Source of the DNA: JAWVFM01 sp963843315
GTDB taxonomy: Bacteria > Actinomycetota > Thermoleophilia > Solirubrobacterales > 70-9
Direction: 5' to 3'
Assembly: GCA_963843315.1 (NCBI GenBank)
Contig: CAWJJU010000006.1
Span: 124,001-188,000 of the forward strand
DNA length: 64,000 nt
The first letter of the stretch is position 1; each line of letters opens with the position of its first letter. The notes beneath the pieces are model-generated. The model was not told the origin of the DNA. It did not search any database and saw only the letters and a list, made by a program, of their open reading frames with translations. Position numbers and translations under genes: made by a program. Of the stretch, positions 8,829-18,188 are shown piece by piece.

Positions 8829-10202
8829 TCAGGATCCGTGCTGCTCTGCCAGCGATCGCCAGGCTGAGCGCTTGGCCTCGAACTCGGGAGGCAGGCGAAG
8901 CTCGAGATCCTCGGCGACGGTCAGCCAGTGCAGGGCTCGCCTGTACTCGCCGTCCTGGGCGTCCGCGCCGGCGGATGCCAGGGCGAGCGCTACCGCGTCC
9001 TCGTGCCCGGAGTCGAGGCGGCCCGGGTCGTCGGTGGGAGGTGGCGCCACGTCGCGGAGCTCATCGCCGGTATCGGGGCGACCCGATCGGCGCGCTAGGT
9101 ACGGACCCAGCAGGCGGCCTCCCACCTTCGTCGGCGGCCACCACAGGATGCTGCTCGCGGCAACCGACTCGCCGTCGGGATCGCAGCGCAGGTACCGGGG
9201 CCCCCAGGGGGTCAGGAGTGCGCCGCGGAGGACGGGGCGGCACGGCTGGGCGGGCACGGCGAGCCCCGCGCTCTCGGCGATCGCGGTGGCGGCCGAGTCG
9301 GCCTGCTGCGCGGCGACGCCACCCTGCTTGACCGCGTTCCAGGTCGCGTCGCCGGCTGCATAGACGTCCTCGAGGCCCATGACCCGGCCGAACGCGTTGA
9401 CCGGGATGAAGCCCGTGCGCGCGTCGCGCGGAACGCCCGGAAGCGTCGGCGGGATCGCGGCGGGAAGCGTGACCACGACGTCGGCGTCGATCGAGCGATG
9501 CCGCCCCACGTGAAGGTGCCCGTCGGAGAACCGCTTCGGGGTACGCCCTCCCTCGAAGGTGACCCCGGCCTCCTCGAGGAGCGACCTCACCGCGGCGCTG
9601 GCGCGGGGGCCGAACAGCTCCAGCGGGCTCGACTCAGGCGAGACCACGATGGTGGCCAGCTCGGCGCCATGCGCTGCGGCATGGGCCGCGGTGAGCATCG
9701 CCAGCTCGTAGAGGGGCAGCGGCCAGCTCGGATCCCCCGGCACCGCGAACGCCACCCGGGTCGCCTCGCCTGCCTCGATCGTCTCCAGCAGCTCGCGAAA
9801 GCGGGCCGCGTCGCCGAAGCCGCCGAAGACCGTGCCGCCCGGCACCGGGTCGGCGTTGCGGACGCCGGTCGTCAGCAGCAGGTGCTCGTAGGCGAGGTCG
9901 CCGTGCTCCGCCGTGTGGGCGAGCTTGGCCTCGGGGTCGACGCCGACGAGGCGGTCGCGAACGTGGACGGCGCCGAGGTCGGCGGCCATCTCGGCGACCG
10001 GGAACGCCGGCGGCTCGGTGTTCTCGAACGGGGTGGCGACTGAGAGCTGGCGATACCTGAACTCGTCGTCGGGCGCGAGCAGCGTCACGTCCAGCGCGTT
10101 GCCGGCGAGCTCGTGCAGGGCGAGGAGCGCCTCGAGCCCCGCCACGCCTGCGCCGGCGACGATGACACGGTCGCGGTCGCGGGGTGTCTCAGGATCGGCC
10201 AT
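8829..10202 (-). CDS. FAD-dependent NAD(P)/sulfide:quinone-type oxidoreductase
   Basis: A 457-residue flavoprotein of the NDH-2/SQR-like family. It has the N-terminal FAD motif VIVAGAGVAGLEALLALHEL and, near the C-terminus, EDVYAAGDATWNAVKQGGVAAQQAD, the second flavin motif. A 60-residue acidic tail extends past the usual end. The second nucleotide-binding motif is weak, so the electron donor is uncertain. ATG 10202 is chosen by homology. It is divergent from a paralogue at 10333, with 130 bases between. Confidence 0.75.
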   Translation of the reverse strand: MADPETPRDRDRVIVAGAGVAGLEALLALHELAGNALDVTLLAPDDEFRYRQLSVATPFENTEPPAFPVAEMAADLGAVHVRDRLVGVDPEAKLAHTAEHGDLAYEHLLLTTGVRNADPVPGGTVFGGFGDAARFRELLETIEAGEATRVAFAVPGDPSWPLPLYELAMLTAAHAAAHGAELATIVVSPESSPLELFGPRASAAVRSLLEEAGVTFEGGRTPKRFSDGHLHVGRHRSIDADVVVTLPAAIPPTLPGVPRDARTGFIPVNAFGRVMGLEDVYAAGDATWNAVKQGGVAAQQADSAATAIAESAGLAVPAQPCRPVLRGALLTPWGPRYLRCDPDGESVAASSILWWPPTKVGGRLLGPYLARRSGRPDTGDELRDVAPPPTDDPGRLDSGHEDAVALALASAGADAQDGEYRRALHWLTVAEDLELRLPPEFEAKRSAWRSLAEQHGS

Positions 10203-10319
10203 GCCTGCACCATGCCCGATACGGCGGCGGCGTGGAAGCGGGCAAATCCACTCGCGAGGCGCGGGAAACCCGCAACGGATCGGCCGATAAGCCCCGAGGT
10301 TCCGCGACCGGACCCGACC

Positions 10320-10325
10320 TAAGAT
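10320..10325 (+). promoter_or_regulatory. -10 element TAAGAT for the 10333 gene
   Basis: The hexamer ends seven bases before ATG 10333 with no ribosome site between, so the mRNA should start at or beside the start codon (leaderless). Confidence 0.5.
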
Positions 10326-10332
10326 CGCCGTC

Positions 10333-11553
10333 ATGAGTGAAGTCGGACACGAATCGGGGCATGTGGTCATCGCGGGCGGCGGCATCGCCGGACTCGAGGC
10401 CGTGCTCGCCCTGCGGCATCTGACCGGAAGCCACCTTCGCATCACCCTCGTCTCCTCCGAGCCGGAATTCACGTATCTGCCCCAGCTCGTGGAGGAGCCC
10501 TTCACCATGCAGCCCGCGCTGCGGCGCGACCTCCGCGCCGCAATGAGCGAGCTCGACGTCGAGTTCGTCCTCGGCAGGGTCGCGGGCGTGGACGGGTCCG
10601 GCCACCGGCTGCTCGTCGACGGCCGCGAGCCCATCGGCTACGACCAGCTGATCGTCTGCATGGGCGGCAAGCGCACCTCCGCCTACGAGGGCGTCCCCAC
10701 GCTGCACGGTGCGCAGATGGGCATCGACAGCATCGACTCCCTGCTTCGGGAGTCTGCCGCGAGCGAGAGCCCGCGTCTGGTGCTGATCGTTCCGCCGGGC
10801 GTCACCTGGTCGCTGCCGATCTACGAGTTCGCGTTCATGGCCCGCCGACGCGCCGAGGAGCTGGGCGTGCGAGTCGCCATCGACGTCTACACGCCCGAGC
10901 CGGCGCCGCTGGCCGTCTTCGGCGTCGAGGGCAGCACGGAGGTCGCCAGTCGCCTCCTGGGGCGTGGCATCCGGGTGCACAACCGCTCGCGGGTGGAGGC
11001 GCAGGGCAATGAGCTCGTCATCCACCCCGGTGGCCGCCACATTCACGCCGGCCGTGCCCTCGCGCTGCCGAACATCGCCGGCCCCGGCGTGCCCGGCCTT
11101 CCCAGCGACGCTCGCGGCTTCATCCCCACCGACGAGTTTGGCCGCGTGCGCGACGAGGAGGACGTCTACGCCGCCGGCGACGGCGTCACCTTCCCGCTCA
11201 AGCAGGGCGGCCTGTCGTGCGCCGAGGCCGACGCCGCGGTCGAGCACATCGCAATGCGCCACGGGTTGCTGCAGGACGCCCACCCCTTCCGGCCCGTCCT
11301 GCGAGCAAAGCTTCTCACGGGAGCCGACTCCCTCTTCCTGCGCCACGACGTGGCCGGGGGAGCGGGGGAGGGCGCGGCGTCGTCCGACCCGCTCTGGCAT
11401 CCCGCGATCAAGGTCGGCGGCCGCTACCTCGCGGCCTGGCTCAACAGTGAAGGCGACCCTGTCGACCTGAACCGCGACGGCGTCGCCGTCGCCCTCGAGG
11501 AGCACAGGCCGCGCGAATGGCACGGCCAGCCCATCGGCCTCGACCCGCTCTGA
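10333..11553 (+). CDS. FAD-dependent oxidoreductase (NDH-2/SQR-like), paralogue of 8829
   Basis: A 406-residue flavoprotein with FAD motif VVIAGGGIAGLEAVLALRHL and C-terminal flavin motif EEDVYAAGDGVTFPLKQGG. It shares organisation and motifs with the divergent gene ending at 8829. The cysteine pair of true sulfide:quinone reductases is not evident, so sulfide oxidation cannot be claimed. A stress protein follows four bases after the stop, suggesting co-transcription. Confidence 0.75.
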   Translation: MSEVGHESGHVVIAGGGIAGLEAVLALRHLTGSHLRITLVSSEPEFTYLPQLVEEPFTMQPALRRDLRAAMSELDVEFVLGRVAGVDGSGHRLLVDGREPIGYDQLIVCMGGKRTSAYEGVPTLHGAQMGIDSIDSLLRESAASESPRLVLIVPPGVTWSLPIYEFAFMARRRAEELGVRVAIDVYTPEPAPLAVFGVEGSTEVASRLLGRGIRVHNRSRVEAQGNELVIHPGGRHIHAGRALALPNIAGPGVPGLPSDARGFIPTDEFGRVRDEEDVYAAGDGVTFPLKQGGLSCAEADAAVEHIAMRHGLLQDAHPFRPVLRAKLLTGADSLFLRHDVAGGAGEGAASSDPLWHPAIKVGGRYLAAWLNSEGDPVDLNRDGVAVALEEHRPREWHGQPIGLDPL

Positions 11554-11557
11554 GAGC

Positions 11558-12031
11558 GTGCCCGGGCCCAGCGAACTCATGCGCGACTCAGAGGTGCGGA
11601 CGATCGTGGTCGCGCTCGACGGATCGGACGTCTCGCGCGCCTGCCTGCCGACGGCGGTTTCCTGGGCCCGTACGTTCGGCGCGCGGATCGTCCTCGCCCA
11701 CGTGGAGCAGTTCCTCGCCGCCAGGGGCTCAGGCCCCCTGTTGGCGGATGAGAACAGGGTCGAAGGTGAGCTTCGGGAACTGGCGGCGCAGCTGAACGCG
11801 GCGGACGTGCCGGCGAGCGTCCGCTGGACGGTGGCCCGCACGGACGGTCCGGCGGAAGGAATCGCCGAGATCGCCGCCGAGGCGAACGCCGACGTCATCG
11901 TCGTCGGCACCCGGGGAAACGGCCCGATTGCGTCGCTCGTACTCGGCAGCTGCACGCAGCGGCTGCTCGAGATCGCCGGCAGGCCCGTCCTCGCCATCCC
12001 CCCGGCGAGGCGCGAGGCCTCGGCGAACTGA
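11558..12031 (+). CDS. Universal stress protein (single domain)
   Basis: A 157-residue Usp protein with the core at about residues 12-150 and the ATP-binding pattern G-x2-G-x9-G-S (GTRGNG, then GS nine residues on). GTG 11558 lies four bases after the flavoprotein stop; ATG 11579 is an alternative start seven codons in. It converges with the NRAMP-like gene, leaving only three bases between the two stops. Confidence 0.85.
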   Translation: MPGPSELMRDSEVRTIVVALDGSDVSRACLPTAVSWARTFGARIVLAHVEQFLAARGSGPLLADENRVEGELRELAAQLNAADVPASVRWTVARTDGPAEGIAEIAAEANADVIVVGTRGNGPIASLVLGSCTQRLLEIAGRPVLAIPPARREASAN

Positions 12032-12034
12032 GCC

Positions 12035-13345
12035 TCAGCCGATGGTGAGGAACGCGAGCGTCGCGACCGAGACGGCGACGAGCGCGATCACGGCGCCGGT
12101 GAGGAAGCGCCCACCCCGGCCGAGTGCGTGCTCGCCCATGACCTCCGGGTTTCGGGCCAGCCGTCGCATGAAGGGCAGCAGCACCAGCAGCAGCACCGCG
12201 TTGAGTGCCTGGGAGAGGAAGAGGATGGGGATCAGCGGCGCGCCGGGAACGAGCACGAGCCCCGCGGCAAAGATCACGATCACCCCGTAGCTCGCGTAGA
12301 AGAGCTTGGCCTCGCCGAAGCTGTCGTTGAGGTCGGCGCGCTTGCCCTCCGCTTCGGCTACCGAGTACGCCGTCGACAGCGGCACGATCGCCGCGGCCAG
12401 AATCGCGGCGCCCACGAATCCGAACCCGAAGAGAGCCGAAGCGAGATGGCCCGCCAGCGGCTCGAGAGCACGCGCAGCGTCGCTTGCGTCGTTGACCGTG
12501 ATCCCCTGGACGTTGAGGGTCGCGGCGCAGGCGACCACGACGAACAGACCGATCACCCCCGTCAGCACCGCGCCGACGATCACGTCGATGCGCTCGTAGC
12601 GGAGGTCCTTGACGTGCAGGCGCTTGTCCACCGCATAGGACTGGATGAATGCGAGACCCCACGGGGCAAGGGTGGTGCCCAGAGTGGCCACGGCGACGAG
12701 CAGGGCGTCGCGGGTGCCGGGAATCCTGGGCAGCGCAAGGCCCTTCGCCGTGGCCCCCCAGTCGGGATGCGCCAGAACGCCGGAGAGGATGTAGGCGACG
12801 AAGACGGCGCTCAGGGCCAGCAGGACGTGCTCGACCCGGCGGAAGGATCCGCGCAGGACGAGCAGCGAGACGCCGATCGCGCAGAGCGGCACGCTGACGT
12901 ACTTCGACACGCCCGCCAGGCCGAACCCGGCCGAGATCCCGGCGAACTCGGCGCAAAGGGTTCCCGTGTTGGCCACCACGAGCGCGCCCAGCGCCAGGCG
13001 AGCCGCCGGATGGCCGGAATGCTCGCGGATGAGGCTCATCAGACCCTTGCCGGTCACGATGCCCATGCGCACCGCCAGCTCGTGGAACACGATCAGGGCG
13101 GCGGTCGACAGCGTCAGGACCCAGAGCAGCTCGTAGCCGTACTTCGCGCCCAGGATCGAGTAGGTGGTGATGCCGGCGGGGTCGTCGTCGGAGAGGCCGG
13201 CGAGGATCCCCGGGCCGACGACCGCGAAGAGCGCCGCCGCCCCGCCCAGCCGCAGCAGATGCGGGCGGCGCAGGCCGATGCGCCAATGGAGGCGGCGCCC
13301 CGGTATCCGCGGACGCCGCGGGGGGCGGCGCGAAACTGGGGTCAT
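12035..13345 (-). CDS. NRAMP-family transporter with divergent metal site
   Basis: A 436-residue membrane protein with about 11 hydrophobic helices. The TM1 motif is DDDPAGITTYS instead of the DPGN of Mn/Fe NRAMPs, and TM6 has TTLAPWG instead of the MPH motif, so the metal-coordinating methionine is absent. This resembles the NRAMP-related clade linked to other divalent ions such as Mg2+ (family knowledge; substrate inferred). Contrast the canonical protein at 25224. Last gene of the operon starting at 16508, 18 bases after the CxxC protein. Confidence 0.8.
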   Translation of the reverse strand: MTPVSRRPPRRPRIPGRRLHWRIGLRRPHLLRLGGAAALFAVVGPGILAGLSDDDPAGITTYSILGAKYGYELLWVLTLSTAALIVFHELAVRMGIVTGKGLMSLIREHSGHPAARLALGALVVANTGTLCAEFAGISAGFGLAGVSKYVSVPLCAIGVSLLVLRGSFRRVEHVLLALSAVFVAYILSGVLAHPDWGATAKGLALPRIPGTRDALLVAVATLGTTLAPWGLAFIQSYAVDKRLHVKDLRYERIDVIVGAVLTGVIGLFVVVACAATLNVQGITVNDASDAARALEPLAGHLASALFGFGFVGAAILAAAIVPLSTAYSVAEAEGKRADLNDSFGEAKLFYASYGVIVIFAAGLVLVPGAPLIPILFLSQALNAVLLLVLLPFMRRLARNPEVMGEHALGRGGRFLTGAVIALVAVSVATLAFLTIG

Positions 13346-13363
13346 CGCGAACGCTCGCCGAGG

Positions 13364-13930
13364 TCAGTGCGCCTCGTCGGCGGCGTGCGCCGGCGGGCGC
13401 GACTCCTCCGCCAGCGACGTGATCTCGAGCACGCCGCGGGAGGCCTCCTCGAGCACCTCGGTGGCCTCCTCGGGGGAGCGCGCATAGAGCTCGACGAGCA
13501 TGTGCACGACGATCCGCTCGGAGTCGTGCTTGTGGAAGCGGACGTGTGTGAAGAACTCGCGCGTGCCCGAGTCGCCGAAGGCTCCATAGGTCAGGCTGTC
13601 GGCGGCCTCCGGCCCCGAGCACACCTCCACCAGGTCCTGATCGACGGTGACCGTGCAGGAGGCGACCCAGGGGGTGCCCGCGACCATGCGCTCCCAGCGG
13701 TCCTCGATGGGGACGACCCGGCCCTCCTCGAACGTGAGGTGCGGCTGGTCGTGCATGCAGTCAAGGCACTGAACGACCGCCTCCTGAACCTCCTCCACCC
13801 GCTCGGCAGCCTCGCCGGACTCGGGATCGACCTTGAGGATCGCGTCGTAGTGGACCTGAGCCTCCAGGCGCGTGGACCAGCAGCGGTAGCAGCGCAGCCA
13901 GGCCGTGCGATCTTCGTTCATCGACTCCAT
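13364..13930 (-). CDS. Conserved hypothetical protein with two CxxC motifs
   Basis: A 188-residue acidic soluble protein. Two cysteine pairs, CYRC near residue 14 and CLDC near 55, suggest a zinc ribbon or thiol site in the N-terminal third. The remainder is alpha/beta without a recognised domain. It lies between an acetyltransferase (7 bases upstream) and the NRAMP-like transporter (18 bases downstream), in the mutase operon. A metal-handling role would fit the neighbour but is only inference. Confidence 0.6.
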   Translation of the reverse strand: MESMNEDRTAWLRCYRCWSTRLEAQVHYDAILKVDPESGEAAERVEEVQEAVVQCLDCMHDQPHLTFEEGRVVPIEDRWERMVAGTPWVASCTVTVDQDLVEVCSGPEAADSLTYGAFGDSGTREFFTHVRFHKHDSERIVVHMLVELYARSPEEATEVLEEASRGVLEITSLAEESRPPAHAADEAH

Positions 13931-13937
13931 TCGAACC

Positions 13938-14504
13938 TCACCCGGGGATTATCTCGCCCGGGAGCAGCGAGAGGGTGATCATGTCGCGGCGTGTTCCCTG
14001 GATTTCCTGAAGCGCGCGCTGGACCCCCTCCCGCCGGAAGCCGACGGCGGTGGCCGTACGCAGCGATGCCTCGTTGCCGGGCTCGATGTTCACCTCCAGG
14101 CGCTGGGCGCCGAGTTGGTCGAAGAGGAAGGCGGCGAGCAGGCGCACGGCTTGCGCGGCGACCCCTCGCCCGCGGCCCTGCGGATACACGAGATAGCCCA
14201 GCGACCAGCGACCGTGGTCGGTGTGGTGGCGGCGCCCGCCGACCCCTCCGATCGGCTCGCCGGACCCCGCGTCGGCGATCACGAGCGGCAGCGCCGTCCC
14301 GGCCGCCATTCCCTTCGCGCCCTCCCGCATCCAGGTGCGCGCGTCGTCGGCGTCGTACCCCTCGTGGACGGTCGTGAAGCGCTGGATCGCCGGGTCGTTC
14401 AGCGAGGGCACCATCTTCGGGATGTCGGCCCCGGTTTGCAGCCGCAGACGGATGACGCCGTCGGAGAGGCCCTCGACGGGGAACTCGATCGGCTCGTCGC
14501 TCAA
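13938..14504 (-). CDS. GNAT-family N-acetyltransferase
   Basis: A 188-residue RimJ/RimL-like acetyltransferase. The acetyl-CoA binding motif A is YPQGRGRGVAAQAVRLL, and IEPGNEASLRTATAVGFRREG is the C-terminal signature. TTG 14504 is chosen because it overlaps the stop of the mutase gene (TTGA), like other junctions here. Substrate unknown. Confidence 0.8.
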   Translation of the reverse strand: MSDEPIEFPVEGLSDGVIRLRLQTGADIPKMVPSLNDPAIQRFTTVHEGYDADDARTWMREGAKGMAAGTALPLVIADAGSGEPIGGVGGRRHHTDHGRWSLGYLVYPQGRGRGVAAQAVRLLAAFLFDQLGAQRLEVNIEPGNEASLRTATAVGFRREGVQRALQEIQGTRRDMITLSLLPGEIIPG

Positions 14505-16508
14505 GCCGGGCCGGCGGCGAGCGAGGCGTCCCGGTCGCCCTCGGCGACCAGCTCGGCGATCTCGCCCATGATCCGGTTGAGGTCGAAGTCCTTGGGGGTG
14601 TAGACGCGGGCGACGCCGGCGTCCGACAGGTAGCTCTCGTCGGCCGCCGGGATGATGCCGCCCACGATCACCGGGGCTTCGACTCCCAGCTCGCGCATGA
14701 GGCGAACGGTCTCGGGGATCAGCTCGCGATGCGACCCCGACAGGATCGAGAGGCCGACCACGTCCACGTCCTCCTCGTTGGCGGAGGCCGCGATCTCGGC
14801 GGGGGTGAGCCGGATGCCCTGGTAGACGACCTCCATACCGACGTCGCGAGCGCGGACGGCGATCTGCTCGGCGCCGTTGGAGTGGCCGTCGAGGCCGGGC
14901 TTCGCGACGAGGATCCGGATACGGTGGCCGACGGCCTCCGACGCCCGCTCGACCTTGGCGCGAGCCTCGGCGAGAAGCTCCGCGTCGGCCCTGGAGGCCG
15001 AGGCGCCCACGCCCGTGGGGCCGCGGTAGTCGCCGAAGGCCTCGCGCAGCACCTCGGCCCACTCGCCGGTGGTCGCTCCCGCCCTGGCGGCCGCGATCGT
15101 CGCCGGCATGATGTTCTCGCTCTCGTCCGCGGCGGCCTTCGCGAGGTCGTCGAGGGCGGCCCGCACGGCGTCGTCGTCGCGCTCGGAGCGCCAGCGCTCG
15201 AGCGCCTCGATGCACTCGCGCTCGACCTCCGGGTCGGGCGTCAGGATGCCCCCGTCGGCCCCAGCGGTCAGCGGGGAATCCTCCGACTCGGTGTAGGAGT
15301 TCTGGCCGATGACCTTCAGCTCGCCCGACTCGATTCGCGCCACGCGCTCGCGGTGCGAGGCGACCAGCTCGGCCTTCATGTAGGGCACGGCCTCCACGGC
15401 GCCGCCCTTCTCGGCGACCACGCGCATCTCCTCGCGCGCCCCCTCGCGCAGCTCGCCGACGAGCCCCTCGACCACCTTCGAGCCCTCGAAGACGTCGGGG
15501 TAGTCGAGGATGTCGGTCTCATACGCCAGGATCTGCTGGATCCGCAGGCTCCATTGCTGGTCCCAGGGGCGGGGGAGGCCCAGAGCCTCGTTCCAGGCCG
15601 GAAGCTGGATCGCCCGCGCGCGGGCGTTGCGGCCCAGGGTGACCGCGAGGGCCTCGAGGACGATTCGCGGAACGTTGTTCTCGGGCTGCGACTCGGTGAG
15701 GCCGAGCGAGTTCACCTGCACGCCGTAGCGCATCCTCAGCAGCTTGGGATCGGTCACGCCATAGCGCTCGCGTCCCAGCTCCTCCCACAGCTCGGACATC
15801 GCGCGCAGCTTCGCGTGCTCTTCGATGAAGCGAACGCCGGCGTTGACGAAGAAGGAGATGCGCCCGAACACCTTCGGGAAGTCGTCGTCGGCGACCTGGC
15901 CTCGCGCTCTTCACCTCGTCGAGCACGGCGATCGCGGTCGAGAGGGCGTAGGCGATCTCCTGAACCGGCGTCGCCCCAGCCTCCTGGAGGTGGTAGCTGC
16001 AGACGTTCGTGGGGTTCCACGAGGGGATCTCGTTGACGGTGAAGGCGACGGTGTCGGCGATCAGTCGCATGGAGGGCGCGGGCGGGAAGGCGTAGGTGCC
16101 GCGCGAGAGGTACTCCTTGATGATGTCGTTCTGGGTCGTGCCCGTCAGCGCGGACCTGGCGACGCCGTTCTCCTCGGCGACGGTGACGTAGAGCGCGAGC
16201 AGCCAGGCGGCCGTGGCGTTGATCGTCATCGAGGTGTTCATCTCGTCCAGCGGGATGCCATCGAGCAGCGCGTGCATGTCGCCCTTGTTGACGATCGAGA
16301 CGCCGACCTTGCCGACCTCGCCGCGAGCGAGGGGGTGGTCGGGGTCGTAGCCCGTCTGGGTCGGCAGGTCGAAGGCGACGGAGAGCCCCGTCTGGCCCTT
16401 CGCCAGGTTGCGCCGGTAGAGCTCGTTGGAGCGCCGGGCATCGGAGTGCCCCGCGTAGGTGCGCATCACCCAGGGCCGGTCGGGCTGCTCGAGCCGGTGA
16501 TCGCTCAT
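14501..16508 (-). CDS. Coenzyme B12-dependent acyl-CoA mutase, ethylmalonyl-CoA mutase-like (frameshifted)
   Basis: About 669 residues once a single-base shift near 15900 is repaired. The N-terminal half (ATG 16508) has RTYAGHSDARRSNELYRRN, AFDLPTQTGYD and GTTQNDIIKEYLSRGTYAFP. The second frame resumes at QVADDDFPKVFGRISFFVNA and carries WNEALGLPRPWDQQW and a cobalamin domain with DGHSNGAEQ (DxHxxG). Length and these blocks match MeaA/ethylmalonyl-CoA mutase, which interconverts ethylmalonyl- and methylsuccinyl-CoA, better than the longer two-part methylmalonyl-CoA mutases. With Ccr at 20372 this points to the ethylmalonyl-CoA pathway. The shift is probably an assembly error, as flanking sequence is fully conserved. 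Confidence 0.75.
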
Positions 16509-16514
16509 ACGGGG

Positions 16515-16520
16515 ATTCTA
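16515..16520 (-). promoter_or_regulatory. -10 element TAGAAT for the mutase operon
   Basis: The hexamer ends six bases before ATG 16508, predicting a leaderless transcript covering mutase, GNAT, CxxC protein and NRAMP-like genes. Confidence 0.5.
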
Positions 16521-16553
16521 AGTGAGGGGCTTCAGCCTCGAAAGCAGCAAGTA

Positions 16554-16572
16554 CGGGCGGCAAGGCCGCCCG
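16554..16572. repeat. Hairpin between divergent genes
   Basis: Perfect 8-bp stem CGGGCGGC with loop AAG, inside the 96-base region between the divergent mutase and metallo-hydrolase promoters. It may be a regulatory site or separate the two units. Confidence 0.4.
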
Positions 16573-16591
16573 CAGGTGATCGTTATCCCAG

Positions 16592-16597
16592 TAGCTT
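16592..16597 (+). promoter_or_regulatory. -10 element TAGCTT for the 16605 gene
   Basis: Ends seven bases before GTG 16605, with no ribosome site; predicts a leaderless start. Confidence 0.5.
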
Positions 16598-16604
16598 GCG
16601 CGGC

Positions 16605-17438
16605 GTGAGTCGGCTGATCGATGTCATGCACCTGGGCCGCGACCGCGTCATCGGGGCCAACGAGCTCCCGGGCGGCCTGATCGTCGATCCGGGGCCCACC
16701 ACCGGCCTGGAGGCCCTGCTGGCCGGCCTGACCTCCGAGCCGCGGGCGCTCCTGCTCACGCACATCCATCTCGACCACGCGGGCGCCTCGGGGGTGCTCG
16801 TACGCCGCTTCCCGCACCTGAAGGTGCACGTCCACGAAAACGGGGCGCGCCACATGGCCGACCCCGGGAAGCTGCTCACCAGCGCGGCGCGCCTCTACGG
16901 CGACGACATGGACCGCCTGTGGGGCGAGTTCGCGCCGGTCCCGGAGGAGAACCTCGTGGTGCTGGGCGAGGCGGGCGAGACCGAGGGGCTCCGCTATGCC
17001 CACGTCCCCGGGCACGCCTCCCACCACGTGGCCTACCTCGACGAGTCCACCGGCGACGCCTACACCGGCGACACGGCCGGGGTGCGCATACCGCCGTCGG
17101 GGGTGACCGTGGCGCCGACCCCGCCGCCCGACATCGACGTCGAGGCCTGGCTGGGTTCGATCAAGCTCATCGAATCCTGGTGCCCGCAGCGCGTGGTGCT
17201 CACCCACTTCGGCCCGTTTCCGGCGGCCGAGCAACTCGAGGCGACCCGCGAGGCCCTCGCCGCCGCCTCCGAGTGGGCGCGTGGCGGCCGGGAGGCGGAG
17301 TTCATGGCCGCCCGCGAGCGCACGCTGGCGGGCGAGCCGGAGGACGTCCGCGAGCGCGCCGACCAGGCCGTGCCGCCGGACCAGGCCTGGATGGGCCTCG
17401 AGCGCTACTGGCGAAAGCGCCGCGAGCGGGAAGGATGA
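16605..17438 (+). CDS. Metallo-beta-lactamase-fold hydrolase
   Basis: A 277-residue MBL-fold enzyme. The metal-binding motif HIHLDHAG, then a later His (PGHASHHV) and Asp (TGDTAGV), complete a dinuclear zinc site of the glyoxalase II-like type. A roughly 70-residue helical C-terminal extension is rich in Arg and Glu. GTG 16605 is supported by the -10 box just upstream. The substrate is not predictable; many family members are thioesterases. Confidence 0.85.
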   Translation: MSRLIDVMHLGRDRVIGANELPGGLIVDPGPTTGLEALLAGLTSEPRALLLTHIHLDHAGASGVLVRRFPHLKVHVHENGARHMADPGKLLTSAARLYGDDMDRLWGEFAPVPEENLVVLGEAGETEGLRYAHVPGHASHHVAYLDESTGDAYTGDTAGVRIPPSGVTVAPTPPPDIDVEAWLGSIKLIESWCPQRVVLTHFGPFPAAEQLEATREALAAASEWARGGREAEFMAARERTLAGEPEDVRERADQAVPPDQAWMGLERYWRKRREREG

Positions 17439-17481
17439 ACCAGCCTTCCGCGCCGGGCCCCACGGTCCGCCCGCGGACGGC

Positions 17482-17487
17482 TACCCT
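17482..17487 (+). promoter_or_regulatory. -10 element TACCCT for the 17495 gene
   Basis: Ends seven bases before ATG 17495 and favours that start over ATG 17435. Confidence 0.45.
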
Positions 17488-17494
17488 GACGGGG

Positions 17495-18175
17495 ATGAGA
17501 GCTTCCATCTGGAGGCGCCTCGGTGTTGCGATTGCGCTCGCGCTGGCTGGATGCGCGGCGCTGTCGGCGATTGCCTGGGGCGTCGTGATCGTCTACCACA
17601 ACAACTTCTCCTCCCCGCGCGACAGCCAGGCGCTCAAGCGCTCGCAGGGCTCGCACTGCGGCCGCACGATCAAGAAGGGCAGCCTGCTGGTCAAGGTCAA
17701 GCAGGGCAAGGAGGTGTGCGGCTACTACCTGCCGGTGCAGGGCGATTCGCGCCGGCCCGACCTCGACGTCCAGGCGCGCATCAAGCTGCAGAAGCCCGAC
17801 TCCAAGCACCTCCGCAAGCACGCCTTCATCGGCGTCGGCGCCCGCTCAGGCCCGGATACGCGCTACCAGCTGCGCGTGTTCCCCAAGGGCCGGAAGTTCC
17901 TGCTCAAGCGTTCGCCGCATGAGAACGGCTTCAACAAGAGCGGCAAGGACAACGCGATCAACCCGATCGGCAGCTTCAACCGCCTCGAGCTCCAGGTCTT
18001 CGGCAACCGCGCCAAGGCCTACGTGAACGGCACCAAGGTTGCCGAGGCAAAGGACCCGAAGTCCGACGGGGTGAAGGGCCGCAAGGTCGAGATCGTCGTC
18101 GGCCTCCTGAAGAAGGTCCAAAAGCAGGTGCGGGCCCGCGTCGACAGCGCGGAAGCCGGCGTCCCCAACCTCTGA
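17495..18175 (+). CDS. Secreted or membrane-anchored protein of unknown function
   Basis: About 226 residues. An N-terminal segment (IWRRLGVAIALALAGCAALS) is a signal peptide or anchor. The rest is a Lys/Arg-rich beta-type domain with two cysteines (SHCGRT and EVCGYY) that could form a disulfide; layout resembles a concanavalin-like LamG fold, but this is a guess. ATG 17495 is preferred because of a -10 box; ATG 17435 overlaps the previous stop and would add 20 residues. Confidence 0.6.
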   Translation: MRASIWRRLGVAIALALAGCAALSAIAWGVVIVYHNNFSSPRDSQALKRSQGSHCGRTIKKGSLLVKVKQGKEVCGYYLPVQGDSRRPDLDVQARIKLQKPDSKHLRKHAFIGVGARSGPDTRYQLRVFPKGRKFLLKRSPHENGFNKSGKDNAINPIGSFNRLELQVFGNRAKAYVNGTKVAEAKDPKSDGVKGRKVEIVVGLLKKVQKQVRARVDSAEAGVPNL

Positions 18176-18188
18176 CCGACGTCGGGCC

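Noticed and set aside
16509..16604. Cobalamin riboswitch before the B12 mutase
   Set aside because: The -10 box lies six bases from the start, leaving no room for a leader RNA.
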